From positions 186,001 to 250,000 of the forward strand of contig NZ_MQUA01000013.1 in the NCBI RefSeq assembly GCF_002943715.1: 64,000 nucleotides of DNA, written 5' to 3'. This document shows, piece after piece, positions 15,999 through 25,690 of the stretch. The DNA is from Polaribacter filamentus (GTDB taxonomy: Bacteria > Bacteroidota > Bacteroidia > Flavobacteriales > Flavobacteriaceae). The notes beneath the pieces are model-generated. The model was not told where the DNA came from. It saw nothing but the letters and a program-made list of their open reading frames with translations, and did no database searches. The stretch's first letter is position 1. Each line of letters opens with the position of its first letter. The translations under genes were made by a program, and so were the position numbers.

Positions 15999-18214
15999 AT
16001 GAAATAAGATTGAATAAAGCAATGGAAGAGAATATGCTTATTCCCTTTCATTATTATGGTGTAACAGATTTATCTGTTAACGACGAAATACTTGAAAATG
16101 AATCTGACTTCAGACTTTTAACATCTGAAGAAAGAGTTAATAAAATTATTTCTAAAATTGACTTTTATGGTTCTGATAATGGGTTAACAAGAGGTCTAAT
16201 TTTTTGTTCCAAAAAAAATGAAGCAAAAGAATTATCAGATAAATTCAACCAAAAAGGTTACAAAACAATTGCTTTAACTGGAGATAGTTCAGAAGACGAA
16301 AGAACAAAAGCCATAGAGTTATTAGAAAGTGACGATTTATCAATAAAGTTAGATTATATTTTTACTGTTGATATTTTTAATGAAGGAATTAATATACCAA
16401 AAATCAATCAAGTTATTATGATTCGTCCGACCCAATCAGCTATAATATTCATACAGCAATTTGGACGAGGATTAAGAAAAACCGAGAACAAGTATTACTT
16501 AACTATCATTGATTTTATTGGGAATTATAAAAATAATTATTTAATACCAATAGCTTTATATGGAGACACCTCCTTCAATAAAGACAAAATAAGAAAGTTG
16601 ATTTCAGAGGGCAGCAGCATGATTCCGGGAGAATCAACAATCAATTTTGATGAAATCACTAAAGAACGAATCTATGCTTCAATTGATTCTGCAAAGATGC
16701 AATTATTAACGGATTTAAAAATAGATTACAATAATTTAAAAAGCAGAATTGGACGTATTCCAATGATGATTGACTTTGTAAAAAATAATTCAAGAGACCC
16801 TTTCTCATTCATTGAATATTCTAAATCATATTTTAATTTCATTAACAAGGTTGATAAAACATTTGATAAATCACTAGATAAAAGGCTCTCTGAATTATTA
16901 GAACTCTTTTCTAAAGAAATAAACAATGCAAAAAGAATTGAAGAAAGCATTATTTTAAAAGAACTACTTAATAGCAATGAACTCACTATTTCAAAGTTAA
17001 ATGAATTAATATTTGATAAATACCAATATAGACCAAGTATAGAAACAATAAAATCATGTATTTCAAATATCAATTTCAGCTTTATCCGAAAGGAAGAGAA
17101 AGTCATTTTTATAGAAAATAATACTTTCAAATTTTATGATGAATTTATAAAGTTAATTACAAACACCACTTTTAGAGAATTCTTGTTTGATTCTGTAAAC
17201 TATTCAATTCACAACTTCAATAAAAATTTCAATAAAGATTATTACAGAGATGGACTGCTACTTTTCAATAAGTATAGTCGTAAAGATGTTTGCAGATTGT
17301 TGAACTGGGAAAATGATGTAAGTAGCACTGTTTATGGATATAGAACAAGAAATGAAGTCACTCCTTGTTTTGTAACTTATCATAAATCTGATGATATTGA
17401 AAATACTATAAAGTATAATGACTACTTCGTTACTCCTTCGGTTTTCGCATGGGAATCAAGGTCAAATAGAAAGTTATCTAGTCAAGAAATAAAAAATGTA
17501 GTCGCCTCAAAACGCATATTATTATTCGTAAAAAAAGAAGATGCTGAAGGAACAGATTTCTATTTTATGGGAGATGCATCAATCATAAAGGACTCTATTC
17601 AGCAAGCAGAAATGCCAGATTCAGGAAAACCTATTATACATTTTAAGTTTCTATTAGAACAACCTGTAAAAGATGACTTATACAATTATATTACAGCAGT
17701 TAAAAGGCAAAAACTACCTCAAAACAACTCTAAACATGAAATAAAATTAATAGAAAAAAAAGAAAAGACATTCCAATTTACAATTCCGCTATATGATTTT
17801 CATGCAGCAGCAGGTAATTTTAGTGAAATGCAAGATGAAAAACAATACAACTTAATTCCTGTGCAAGAAAGATATGCATCTGATGATTATTTCGCTTGTA
17901 GAGTAATTGGGGATTCAATGAATAAAACAATTCCAAACAATTCAATTTGCATATTCAAAAAAAATGTAACAGGTTCTCGTAGTGGCAAAATTTTACTAAT
18001 AGAAAATAGAGATTCTTTCGACCCAGATTTTAATTCCGCATTTACTGTTAAAACATATTCAAGTGTAAAAACTATTACAGAGGAAGGATATCGCCATGAT
18101 TCAATTTTACTTAAGCCTAATTCCTATGATAAAAGTTTTAAAAGTATAATTCTTGATGAAGAAAGTGCTAAAGAAATGAGTGTTATAAGTGAATTTGTAA
18201 AAGTCTTAGATTAA
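15999..18214 (+). pseudogene. PLD-nuclease/helicase protein, C-terminal fragment (helicase C, DUF3427, LexA/UmuD-like S24 domain)
   Basis: The longest piece (open from the IS junction; first usable start near 16010) carries the second RecA-like lobe with FTVDIFNEGINIPKI and motif VI QQFGRGLRKTE, a helical linker, then DUF3427 (YSRKDVCRLLNWE, SSTVYGYR, FVTYHKS, EGTDFYFMG). The last ~150 residues form an S24 (LexA/UmuD) domain: HAAAGNF with a possible Ala-Gly scissile bond at 17812/17813, catalytic Ser in VIGDSM (17915-17917) and Lys in FTVKT (18050-18052). A helicase fused to an apparently complete self-cleaving repressor-type protease suggests control by the DNA-damage response; that is inference. 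Separated from its N-terminus by IS982, the fragment is unlikely to work as it stands. Confidence 0.8.
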
Positions 18215-18216
18215 TT

Positions 18217-18250
18217 AAAAAAGCTCAACGTTTACCAGTTGAGCTTTTTT
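18217..18250. terminator. bidirectional terminator between helicase and sulP genes
   Basis: A 13-base perfect stem (18217-18229 with 18238-18250, aaaaaagctcaac and complement) with an 8-base loop and A/T-tracts on both sides serves the convergent genes. Confidence 0.9.
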
Positions 18251-18271
18251 AATTATATATTTAATATTCCT

Positions 18272-19933
18272 CTAAAACTTATACTCTTTCAAAGGTTTCG
18301 GAAACTTCTCTGGGTTTGCCGCTAAATGATACCGAGGGTCATCAATATCTTCTTCTATAATATCTAGAAAAATTGGGCTTGCTTTGTGTAAAAGCACCTT
18401 ACAATCTTCACTTAAGTGTTTTAACGTAATTTTTTTACCTTCGGCTTGGTATTTTTCTACCAAGGCATAAATAGCTTCTATGGCAGAATGATCGGAAACA
18501 CGTGCTTCTACAAAATCTATTTCTACTTTTTCTGGGTCATTTTTAACATCAAACTTTTCATTAAACGCGGCAATACTCCCAAAGAATAGTGGCCCCCAAA
18601 TTTCATACACTTTAGTACCATCTTCTTTAAAACGTTTTCTAGCTCTAATTTTTTTAGCGCTTTCCCAAGCAAAAACCAATGCAGAAACAATAACACCAAC
18701 AAATACAGCAATGGCAAGATCGAATACCACGGTTACCGAAGAAACGATGATTAGAACAAAAGCATCAGATCTTGGTATTTTCTTTAAAATTCTAAAACTA
18801 GACCAAGCAAAAGTTTCAATAACCATCATAAACATTACGCCAATTAAAGCTGCAATGGGCACTTGTTCTATTAATTTATCAGTAAAAAGAATAAAAGTCA
18901 GTAACGTTAACGCCATTATTATTCCGGATAAACGTCCTCTACCACCCGCATTGATGTTAATTACAGTTTGTCCTATCATTCCGCAACCACCAGTTCCGCC
19001 AAAAAGACCACTTACAATATTTCCTGCACCTTGCGCAACACATTCTCGATTTCCGTTTCCTCTAGTTTCCGTTAATTCGTCCACTAAATTCATCGTCATT
19101 AAAGACTCTATCAATCCTACAGAAGCGGCTAAAAATGCAAAAGGCAAAATAAATGTTAGGGTATCTAAATTGAAAGGTAAGTTATGCCAAAGCTCTAAAT
19201 TAGGTGTTGGGAATTCTCCTTTTAAACCCGTTCCGCCACCTTCAATAATATAAGAACCAACGGTTGTAACTTCTATGCCAGAAAAAACAACAATAAAGGT
19301 AGTTACTAAAATAGCAGTTAAAGATGCCGGTAATTTCTTTGTGATTTTTGGTAATAGCCAAATAATTGCCATTGTTAAACCAACCAAGCCTAGCATAATG
19401 TATAACTCTTTACCAAACATATACGTGCTTACATATTGGTCTACACCATTTTCTGAAACCTTTAAAGATTTATGTGTAAACATTTTTACTTGTGCCCAGA
19501 AAATAACAATTGCTAATCCGTTTACAAATCCCATCATTACAGAATGCGGAATTAAACGTACAAAACGACCTAATTTAAACACTCCTGCAAGAATTTGAAT
19601 CACTCCCATTAGAATAACACAGGCAAGTAAATAAAAATACCCCATGTTGTCTATTGGTGTATTAAATAACATTCCTTTTGTATGACCTTCAGAAATCATG
19701 CTTACAAAAATAACAGCAACGGCGCCTGCAGCACCAGAAATTAAACCTGGTCTTCCACCAAAAACAGCAGTAATTAATCCGATGATAAATGCACCAGAAA
19801 GTGCAACTAAAGGATCTATTTGAGCCACAAATGCAAAAGCTACCACTTCTGGTATCATCGCTAAAGAAACGGTGATTCCTGCTAACACATCGTCTTTAGC
19901 ATTTGGTATTATTTTTCTAATGAATTCAGTCAT
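18272..19933 (-). CDS. SulP-family inorganic anion transporter with STAS domain
   Basis: The 553-residue inner-membrane protein has the SulP (SLC26) transport core of about 12-14 hydrophobic helices (residues 15-410), including the conserved start GITVSLAMIPEVVAFA and the GGTGGCGMIGQT stretch, followed by a cytoplasmic STAS domain (about 440-550). The family moves sulfate, bicarbonate or chloride, usually with Na+ or H+. The substrate is not readable; marine homologues are often annotated as sulfate or bicarbonate transporters. The gene has its own -7 element upstream and shares a terminator with the helicase gene. Confidence 0.9.
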   Translation of the reverse strand: MTEFIRKIIPNAKDDVLAGITVSLAMIPEVVAFAFVAQIDPLVALSGAFIIGLITAVFGGRPGLISGAAGAVAVIFVSMISEGHTKGMLFNTPIDNMGYFYLLACVILMGVIQILAGVFKLGRFVRLIPHSVMMGFVNGLAIVIFWAQVKMFTHKSLKVSENGVDQYVSTYMFGKELYIMLGLVGLTMAIIWLLPKITKKLPASLTAILVTTFIVVFSGIEVTTVGSYIIEGGGTGLKGEFPTPNLELWHNLPFNLDTLTFILPFAFLAASVGLIESLMTMNLVDELTETRGNGNRECVAQGAGNIVSGLFGGTGGCGMIGQTVININAGGRGRLSGIIMALTLLTFILFTDKLIEQVPIAALIGVMFMMVIETFAWSSFRILKKIPRSDAFVLIIVSSVTVVFDLAIAVFVGVIVSALVFAWESAKKIRARKRFKEDGTKVYEIWGPLFFGSIAAFNEKFDVKNDPEKVEIDFVEARVSDHSAIEAIYALVEKYQAEGKKITLKHLSEDCKVLLHKASPIFLDIIEEDIDDPRYHLAANPEKFPKPLKEYKF

Positions 19934-19957
19934 AATTTAGTAGCTTTTAAAAGTCGG

Positions 19958-19965
19958 CAAAGGTA
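19958..19965 (-). promoter_or_regulatory. -7 element for the sulP gene
   Basis: TACCTTTG on the minus strand, a common Bacteroidetes -7 box, 24 bases before the ATG. No clear TTG at -33. Confidence 0.45.
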
Positions 19966-20207
19966 GTTGGTTTTTTTTAGATAGGCTTGGTGCGTAGGAG
20001 TTAATAAATATTGGATGTTAATTTCGAAGTAAATGGGCTCTTTTATTTGTGCTTCATTATAAAATTACTTTGTTGTATTTAAGAATCAAGATGGCTTCAC
20101 TTTTAGAAATTATAAACAAGAACTTTTAGCTCTTAAATAGGTTCTCTTATGTTTGATTTTTATTCATTTTTTAAAGAAAAAATCACTCAAACTAACATTG
20201 AAAGAGA

Positions 20208-20233
20208 TTTTTTAACTCAAAATGCACAACGGA
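20208..20233. repeat. possible IS982 right-end remnant
   Basis: ttttttaact followed by aatgcacaacgg matches the right end of the two IS982 copies apart from a shortened middle and one changed base. There is no matching left end or transposase, so it would be a solo end or relic. Confidence 0.4.
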
Positions 20234-20238
20234 TTAAT

Positions 20239-20835
20239 TTAGATCTTTTGATACGATTTATAAACTAATTTAATATTCTCGAAAGTATGTTTTAAAGCCT
20301 CATGAATCTCCGTGTTATTTTTAAAACAAACGTCTGTAATTCCTTCTTCCGTTTGTGGAACTAATTGTTTATCAAAATCTGAGTTCATTAAAAACCAATG
20401 TGTTTCCTTTAGTTTTACTCCTTTATAAAAATAAATATGATAGGTTGTAATTAATTTCTTTTCGATTGCTAAATTAAAAATGCCACATTCTTCTTCAACT
20501 TCTCTAATTGCAGCAGTTTCAGTACTTTCTCCTTTTTCAATTTTTCCTTTTGGTAAATCCCAAAAATTATTTCTAAAAATAAATAACACTTCTTTTTTAA
20601 GATTTAGAACCAAGCCGCCTGCGGCAGGAATAACGTCCATATTCTCCAGGAAAACAGGCCAATCATTCTTCAAATCAGAAGAATAGAGGTTCATACCTTT
20701 TATCGTTTCGGTTTTTAGTTTGTGAAGGATTTCATCAAAAACAATATTTTGAAAGTCGTAAACCGGAAAATTATTTTCTTTTTTTAAAGAAGATGTAATA
20801 ATAATTGGTTTATCATTTACAAAAACTGTATACAT
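20239..20835 (-). CDS. NUDIX hydrolase with an N-terminal extension
   Basis: The protein has about 198 residues if it starts at the ATG at 20835 (MYTVFVNDKPII); an upstream ATG at 20856 would overlap pyrE. The N-terminal ~70 residues are a Bacteroidetes-specific extension; the NUDIX domain follows with AAGGLVLN, WDLPKGKIEKGES and REVEEECGI. The substrate is unknown. The start lies only seven bases from the divergent pyrE start, so each promoter lies inside the other gene's 5' coding region. Confidence 0.8.
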   Translation of the reverse strand: MYTVFVNDKPIIITSSLKKENNFPVYDFQNIVFDEILHKLKTETIKGMNLYSSDLKNDWPVFLENMDVIPAAGGLVLNLKKEVLFIFRNNFWDLPKGKIEKGESTETAAIREVEEECGIFNLAIEKKLITTYHIYFYKGVKLKETHWFLMNSDFDKQLVPQTEEGITDVCFKNNTEIHEALKHTFENIKLVYKSYQKI

Positions 20836-20838
20836 TTG
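20805..20838 (+). promoter_or_regulatory. pyrE promoter giving a near-leaderless mRNA
   Basis: TACATTTG at 20831-20838 matches TAnnTTTG; TTG at 20805-20807 is 23 bases upstream, a long but possible spacing. The pyrE ATG begins at 20843, only four bases after the -7 box, about where transcription should start. Confidence 0.55.
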
Positions 20839-20842
20839 CAGT

Positions 20843-21484
20843 ATGATTTTAAACAAAGATAACGCAAAAAAAACAGCCGAACATTTATTGCAAATTAAAG
20901 CAATAAAGTTAAGTCCAAGTGATCCATTTCAATGGGCTTCTGGTTGGAAATCTCCTATTTATTGCGATAATAGAATTACGTTGTCTTTTCCTTCAGTTCG
21001 TATTTTCTTAAAAGAAGAAATTGCTAAAATTGTTGAATTGCAATATGGTAAGCCAGATGTAATTGCCGGCGTGGCAACGGGCGCAATTGCTATTGGTGTT
21101 TTGGTTGCTCAAGAATTAGGGGTGCCGTTTGTATATGTGAGACCAGAACCTAAAAGTCATGGTAGAAAAAACCAAATTGAAGGGCATTTAGAAAGTGGTC
21201 AAAATGTGGTGGTAATAGAAGATTTAATTAGCACAGGAAATAGCAGTTTAAATGCTGTTGCTGCTTTAAAGGAAGCTGGAGCTGTCGTAAAAGGAATGGT
21301 TGCTATTTTTACCTATGGTTTTCAAATTGCTGCAGACAATTTTAAAGAAAAAAACATTCATTTAACTACACTAAGTAATTATGAAAACTTACTAGAACAA
21401 GCCTTAGATAGTGATTACATTTCTGAAAAAGAATTAAATACATTGCAAGAATGGAGTGCAAACCCTAGTCAATGGAAACAATAA
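20843..21484 (+). CDS. pyrE: orotate phosphoribosyltransferase
   Basis: PyrE joins orotate and PRPP to give OMP in pyrimidine synthesis. The 213-residue protein has the PRPP-binding motif VVVIEDLISTGNSS and the flexible-loop motif PKSHGRKNQIEG. LSPSDPFQWASGWKSPIYCDNR is typical of the bacterial N-terminus. It is divergent from the NUDIX gene by seven bases and followed by an SRPBCC gene 12 bases later, as in many Flavobacteriaceae. Confidence 0.95.
   Translation: MILNKDNAKKTAEHLLQIKAIKLSPSDPFQWASGWKSPIYCDNRITLSFPSVRIFLKEEIAKIVELQYGKPDVIAGVATGAIAIGVLVAQELGVPFVYVRPEPKSHGRKNQIEGHLESGQNVVVIEDLISTGNSSLNAVAALKEAGAVVKGMVAIFTYGFQIAADNFKEKNIHLTTLSNYENLLEQALDSDYISEKELNTLQEWSANPSQWKQ
20854..20861 (-). 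promoter_or_regulatory. -7 element for the NUDIX gene, inside pyrE
   Basis: TATCTTTG on the minus strand, 19 bases before the NUDIX ATG at 20835 and within the first codons of pyrE. No good -33 TTG at normal spacing. Confidence 0.4.
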
Positions 21485-21496
21485 AAAACAAATAAC

Positions 21497-21886
21497 ATGA
21501 ATATTAGTGGTACAAAAGTAGTAGTAAATAAATCTCAAAAAGAAACTTTTAAGTTTTTATCAGATTTAAAAAACTTTGAACAATTAATGCCAATATCTAT
21601 TCATAAGTTTGAAGTGGATGGCGATTCTTTTATCTTCGGATTAAAAGGAATGCCAGAAATAAGATTGGTTTTAAAAGAAAGTACAGAATTTTCTAACATA
21701 ACTTTAGGCGCGGCAAGTAGTAAGTTAAGTTTTGAATTGGTGGCAAATATTGATGAGATTGATGAAGCGTCTTCTAAAGTTCAGTTAGATTTTAACGGAG
21801 AATTTAATATGATGATGGCAATGATGGTCAAAAAACCATTGACAAATTTTATTGAAACGTTAACCGATAATTTAGAGAAACTTTAA
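21497..21886 (+). CDS. SRPBCC-fold protein downstream of pyrE
   Basis: The 129-residue protein has the pattern of START/SRPBCC lipid- or ligand-binding folds: a first strand with GTKVVVNKSQKETFKFLSD, a helix with FEQLMP, antiparallel strands and a long C-terminal helix ending LTNFIETLTDNLEKL. The ligand is unknown. It is 12 bases after pyrE and probably co-transcribed; its stop overlaps the convergent birA stop by four bases. Confidence 0.7.
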   Translation: MNISGTKVVVNKSQKETFKFLSDLKNFEQLMPISIHKFEVDGDSFIFGLKGMPEIRLVLKESTEFSNITLGAASSKLSFELVANIDEIDEASSKVQLDFNGEFNMMMAMMVKKPLTNFIETLTDNLEKL

Positions 21887-22614
21887 AGAAAAGAAATTTC
21901 TTTAACTCCGAATTCTTTGATGGTTTCATCTTCTAATTCAAGTTGAAGACTACCATACTTAGAAACACCTATAATTTTGCCCATAAATAACAAGCCATTT
22001 TTGTCTTTAAACATCGCTGGTATATTTTTTTTATACAAAGCATTTAAATAATCAGTTTCTAATTTTAGGTATTCGTTTAACAAGAGTAGGTGTATTGTCT
22101 TTTTTAAATTTTTAATAATTTCTAGCAATAAGAGGTCTAAATCAAATTCTAAATTGCAGATATTTTTTAAAGAAGATACATTATTTAAGGAATCTAGAAA
22201 TCTTTCTTGGTTTACATTTAAGCCAACTCCAATGATAGAACTATTAATTTTAGGGCCCTTAATGTTGTTTTCTATAAGAATACCACAAATTTTCTTGTTT
22301 GCTGACAAAATGTCGTTTGGCCATTTTATAGAAAGATTAGGGATTTTATGACTTGAAAGGGTGTTAAAAAGAGCCAATGAGATTGCAAAATTTAAATATT
22401 TTTGATGTCTAATCTCTAAATCAAATTCATTTGTAAAAACACTGAATGTAAGGTTCTTAAAAGGTTCGGAGACCCATTGGCTATCTTGTTGACCGCGACC
22501 TTTTTTTTGCTCATTTGTAACTACAATCGTAAAGTTTTCTAGCGCAGTATCTTGCCCTAATTCTTTTAAAAAAGAATTGGTAGAATTGGTGGCATTAAGT
22601 TTGATTATTTTCAA
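21883..22614 (-). CDS. birA: biotin--[acetyl-CoA carboxylase] ligase
   Basis: BirA activates biotin as biotinyl-AMP and attaches it to the biotin carrier protein. The 243-residue protein is the short, non-repressor type: no N-terminal HTH. The catalytic motif KKGRGQQDSQW, then SIKWPNDIL and CGILIENN are present, with a small C-terminal SH3-like domain. The start ATG at 22614 is divergent from rsfS. Confidence 0.9.
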   Translation of the reverse strand: MKIIKLNATNSTNSFLKELGQDTALENFTIVVTNEQKKGRGQQDSQWVSEPFKNLTFSVFTNEFDLEIRHQKYLNFAISLALFNTLSSHKIPNLSIKWPNDILSANKKICGILIENNIKGPKINSSIIGVGLNVNQERFLDSLNNVSSLKNICNLEFDLDLLLLEIIKNLKKTIHLLLLNEYLKLETDYLNALYKKNIPAMFKDKNGLLFMGKIIGVSKYGSLQLELEDETIKEFGVKEISFL

Positions 22615-22671
22615 GTGTTAAATAAAGTGTAAACTAGTTCAATAATACATAAAATACTCGCAAAAAAATAA

Positions 22672-22679
22672 TAACTTTG
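22672..22679 (+). promoter_or_regulatory. -7 element for rsfS-ftsH
   Basis: TAACTTTG matches TAnnTTTG, 22 bases before the rsfS ATG. No TTG is evident at -33. Confidence 0.4.
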
Positions 22680-22701
22680 CACTAAATTAGAAAAAATATT
22701 A

Positions 22702-23070
22702 ATGGCAAAAAAGCAAGCAAGCATCGATGATTTAATCTCTGTGATTATTAAAGGGATAGATGATGTTAAGGGAGAAAATATTTTATTATTAGACTTAAGA
22801 GAAATAGAAAATACAGTTTGTGATTATTTTATAATCTGTTCTGGTAATTCTAATACACAAGTAAATGCAATTTCTGGTTCTGTTCAAAAAGTAGTTAGTA
22901 AAACAATAAAGGACAAACCTTGGCATATAGAAGGTCAAACAAATTCTGAATGGATTTTAATGGATTACGTTAACGTGGTTGTTCATGTATTTCAAAAGCA
23001 TGTTAGAGACTTTTATGACATCGAAAGCCTTTGGGGCGATGCAAAAATTACAGAAATAAATCCAGTTTAA
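22702..23070 (+). CDS. rsfS: ribosomal silencing factor RsfS
   Basis: RsfS binds ribosomal protein uL14 and blocks 30S-50S joining under starvation. The 122-residue protein has the family signature: DLREIENTVCDYFIICSGNSNTQVNAI is split here as CDYFIICSGNSNTQ and the following helix, then PWHIEGQTNSEWILMDY and VVHVFQKHVRDFYDIESLWGD. It begins the conserved block with ftsH, LUD, cdsA, psd and ACBP, 21 bases before ftsH. Confidence 0.93.
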   Translation: MAKKQASIDDLISVIIKGIDDVKGENILLLDLREIENTVCDYFIICSGNSNTQVNAISGSVQKVVSKTIKDKPWHIEGQTNSEWILMDYVNVVVHVFQKHVRDFYDIESLWGDAKITEINPV

Positions 23071-23091
23071 TCCTATTGATTTTTATAAAAA

Positions 23092-25098
23092 ATGAGCGAT
23101 TCAAATAAAGAAAATAAATCAAATTTACCCAAGTTTAAGTTTAGTTCATACTGGATTTATGGGGCGATTTTTATAGTAATAATTGCAGTGCAATTTTTTA
23201 GTAGTGGAGATTTGGCTTCTAAAAGTATTTCAAAAAATAAATTTGAAGAAATACTAAGAGACAACGACATTAAAGAAATTGTAGTTATTAATAAAGATGT
23301 TGCACAATTGTTTTTAACAGCAGATGCCCTTAAAAAAGCGAAGCATGTAAAGCAAACTTCTGCAACCTTTTATAGGCCTGGTTCTCCTGTGTACGAATAT
23401 AATTTTGGAGATTTAAGAACTTTTGAGGAAAATATTGCAACGATTAAAAAAGAAAATAATTTAATTGTTGATGTTGATAACAAAGAAAGCACGAGTATTT
23501 TTGATGCTATTCTTGGTTTTCTGCCATTTATCATTTTAATTGCAGTTTGGTTGTTTTTTATGAAAAGAATGTCTGGTGCAGGTGGTGGAGCAGGCGGTGG
23601 AGGTCAAATTTTTAGCATCGGAAAATCGAAAGCTAAATTATTTGACAAAGACACGAAAGTAAAAACTACTTTTGAAAATGTTGCTGGTTTAGAAGGCGCA
23701 AAAGAAGAAGTACAAGAAATTGTTGATTTTTTAAAAAATCCGGATAAATATACTTCATTAGGAGGTAAAATTCCAAAAGGAGCTTTATTAGTAGGTCCTC
23801 CAGGAACAGGGAAAACTTTGTTAGCAAAAGCAGTAGCGGGAGAAGCTGACGTTCCTTTTTTCTCTTTATCGGGTTCAGATTTTGTTGAGATGTTTGTGGG
23901 TGTTGGAGCTTCTAGAGTTAGAGATTTATTTAAACAAGCGGCTCAAAAATCACCATCTATTATTTTTATTGATGAAATTGACGCTATTGGTAGAGCTCGT
24001 GGAAAAAACAACATGACTGGTGGTAATGACGAACGTGAAAATACTTTAAATCAGCTATTAACTGAAATGGATGGTTTTGGAACCGATGTGAACGTTATTG
24101 TACTTGCTGCAACCAACAGAGCAGACGTTTTAGATAGTGCGTTAATGCGTGCAGGTCGTTTTGACAGACAAATTTATGTTGATTTACCAAACATTAATGA
24201 AAGAAAAGAAATTTTTGAAGTTCATATAAAACCATTAAAGTTAGCAGATGATGTTAAAATAGGTTTTTTAGCAAAACAAACTCCAGGTTTTTCTGGTGCA
24301 GATATTGCAAATATGTGTAATGAAGCTGCCTTGATTGCTGCAAGAACTGGTAAGAAAGCAATTCATCACCAAGATTTTTTAGATGCTGTTGACAGAATTG
24401 TTGGTGGTTTAGAAAAGAAAAATAAAGTAATTACACCCAAAGAAAAGAAAGTAATTGCGTTTCACGAAGCGGGTCATGCAACTGTAAGTTGGATGTTAGA
24501 GCACGCTGCACCTTTAGTAAAAGTTACGATTGTGCCAAGAGGGCAGTCTTTAGGAGCTGCTTGGTATTTACCTGCGGAAAGAATGATTGTGCAAACCGAA
24601 CAAATGTTAGACGAAATGTGTGCTACAATGGGAGGTAGAGCTGCAGAAAAAGTGATGTTTAATAAAATTTCTACAGGAGCTTTAAGCGATTTAGAAAAAG
24701 TAACTAAACAAGCTAGAGCAATGATTACCGTCTATGGTTTAAATGAGGAAGTTGGTAATATTACGTATTATGACTCTTCAGGGAATGATGCTTTCGTAAA
24801 ACCTTATAGCGAAGAAACTGGTAGAAAAATTGATAAAGAAATTTCTAAAATGATTGAGACTCAATATCAAAGAGCTATTGAACTTTTAGATAAAAATAAA
24901 GAAAAACTAACAGCATTAGCAGAATTGCTATTAGAAAAAGAAGTTATTTTTAAGGATGATTTACAAGAAATATTTGGTAAAAGACCTTTTGATGAAGTGG
25001 AAGAAGTAGAGGAAGATGAAAGTAAGGCACCAGTAGTTAATGAAAATAACACAGAAGAATTAGATACAACAGTAGTTGATAAAATCTCAGAAGAATAG
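23092..25098 (+). CDS. ftsH: ATP-dependent zinc metalloprotease FtsH
   Basis: FtsH is a membrane-anchored hexameric AAA+ protease that degrades misfolded membrane proteins and selected regulators. Its 668 residues show transmembrane helix 1 (about 20-37), a periplasmic domain, helix 2 (about 138-157), a Gly-rich linker, Walker A GPPGTGKT (235-242), Walker B IFIDEIDA (291-298), the second-region-of-homology [18 protein letters not shown] region, and the zinc motif HEAGH (458-462). The C-terminal tail is acidic. It starts 21 bases after rsfS and precedes the LUD gene by seven bases. Confidence 0.96.
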   Translation: MSDSNKENKSNLPKFKFSSYWIYGAIFIVIIAVQFFSSGDLASKSISKNKFEEILRDNDIKEIVVINKDVAQLFLTADALKKAKHVKQTSATFYRPGSPVYEYNFGDLRTFEENIATIKKENNLIVDVDNKESTSIFDAILGFLPFIILIAVWLFFMKRMSGAGGGAGGGGQIFSIGKSKAKLFDKDTKVKTTFENVAGLEGAKEEVQEIVDFLKNPDKYTSLGGKIPKGALLVGPPGTGKTLLAKAVAGEADVPFFSLSGSDFVEMFVGVGASRVRDLFKQAAQKSPSIIFIDEIDAIGRARGKNNMTGGNDERENTLNQLLTEMDGFGTDVNVIVLAATNRADVLDSALMRAGRFDRQIYVDLPNINERKEIFEVHIKPLKLADDVKIGFLAKQTPGFSGADIANMCNEAALIAARTGKKAIHHQDFLDAVDRIVGGLEKKNKVITPKEKKVIAFHEAGHATVSWMLEHAAPLVKVTIVPRGQSLGAAWYLPAERMIVQTEQMLDEMCATMGGRAAEKVMFNKISTGALSDLEKVTKQARAMITVYGLNEEVGNITYYDSSGNDAFVKPYSEETGRKIDKEISKMIETQYQRAIELLDKNKEKLTALAELLLEKEVIFKDDLQEIFGKRPFDEVEEVEEDESKAPVVNENNTEELDTTVVDKISEE

Positions 25099-25105
25099 GT
25101 TTTAA

Positions 25106-25633
25106 ATGAATTTCTTAAAAAGACTCTTTAATATCCAAATACATGAGGATAGAGAAATAGAAAATCAAGATGTAAAGTTATCTCTTGACGATTTATTTGT
25201 GCATAATTTTGTTAAAAAAGAAGGTAAGTTTTTATACTGTTTAAATGCGGAGGAAGTCATTGATAATTTAAAAAAAGTCTTTTCTGAGAATGGTTGGGAT
25301 GAAGTTTATTTGTTAGATACAAGTTTAGTTACTTTATTTGATAAAAATACGGTTAAAGTAACACCTAAATTTAACGATAATACGCCAATACTTACTTCTT
25401 GCGAACATTTAATTGCGGATAATGGAGATATTCTATTTTCTTCAAATCAATTAGGTAGTACAAGGTTAAAGGACTTTTCAGAAAATTTTATTGTGTACGC
25501 AACTACGAGTCAACTGGTTAAAGATACAGGTCAAGGTTTAACAGGCATAAAGACGAATAGTACAGAGCGTTTGCCCACAAACATATCGGCTATAAAAAAT
25601 TATATTATTAATAATAATGATGATAATTTTTAA
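25106..25633 (+). CDS. LUD-domain protein (LutC/YkgG-like)
   Basis: The 175-residue protein has the LUD fold found in lactate-utilisation LutC proteins; IADNGDILFSSNQLGSTRL and the final ERLPTNISAIK stretch are typical of the single-domain flavobacterial version. It sits between ftsH and cdsA, a conserved position in Flavobacteriia, and not with lutAB, so a lactate role is not supported here. No lipoprotein or membrane signal is seen. Confidence 0.75.
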   Translation: MNFLKRLFNIQIHEDREIENQDVKLSLDDLFVHNFVKKEGKFLYCLNAEEVIDNLKKVFSENGWDEVYLLDTSLVTLFDKNTVKVTPKFNDNTPILTSCEHLIADNGDILFSSNQLGSTRLKDFSENFIVYATTSQLVKDTGQGLTGIKTNSTERLPTNISAIKNYIINNNDDNF

Positions 25634-25690
25634 ACTATGGCAACAGTAATTCAAAAAACTTATATTTGTTGCTATTAGAAGATTTATAAT

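Larger units (their letters stand above)
19934..20238. other. 305-base AT-rich spacer with an IS982-like end
   Basis: No gene is seen. The left part contains the sulP promoter; the right end contains an IS982-like terminal sequence (20208-20233). The remaining bases show no further structure. Confidence 0.6.

Noticed and set aside
18711..19598. Long plus-strand open frames opposite the SulP gene
   Set aside because: They lie wholly within the transporter coding region on the other strand and have no family features.
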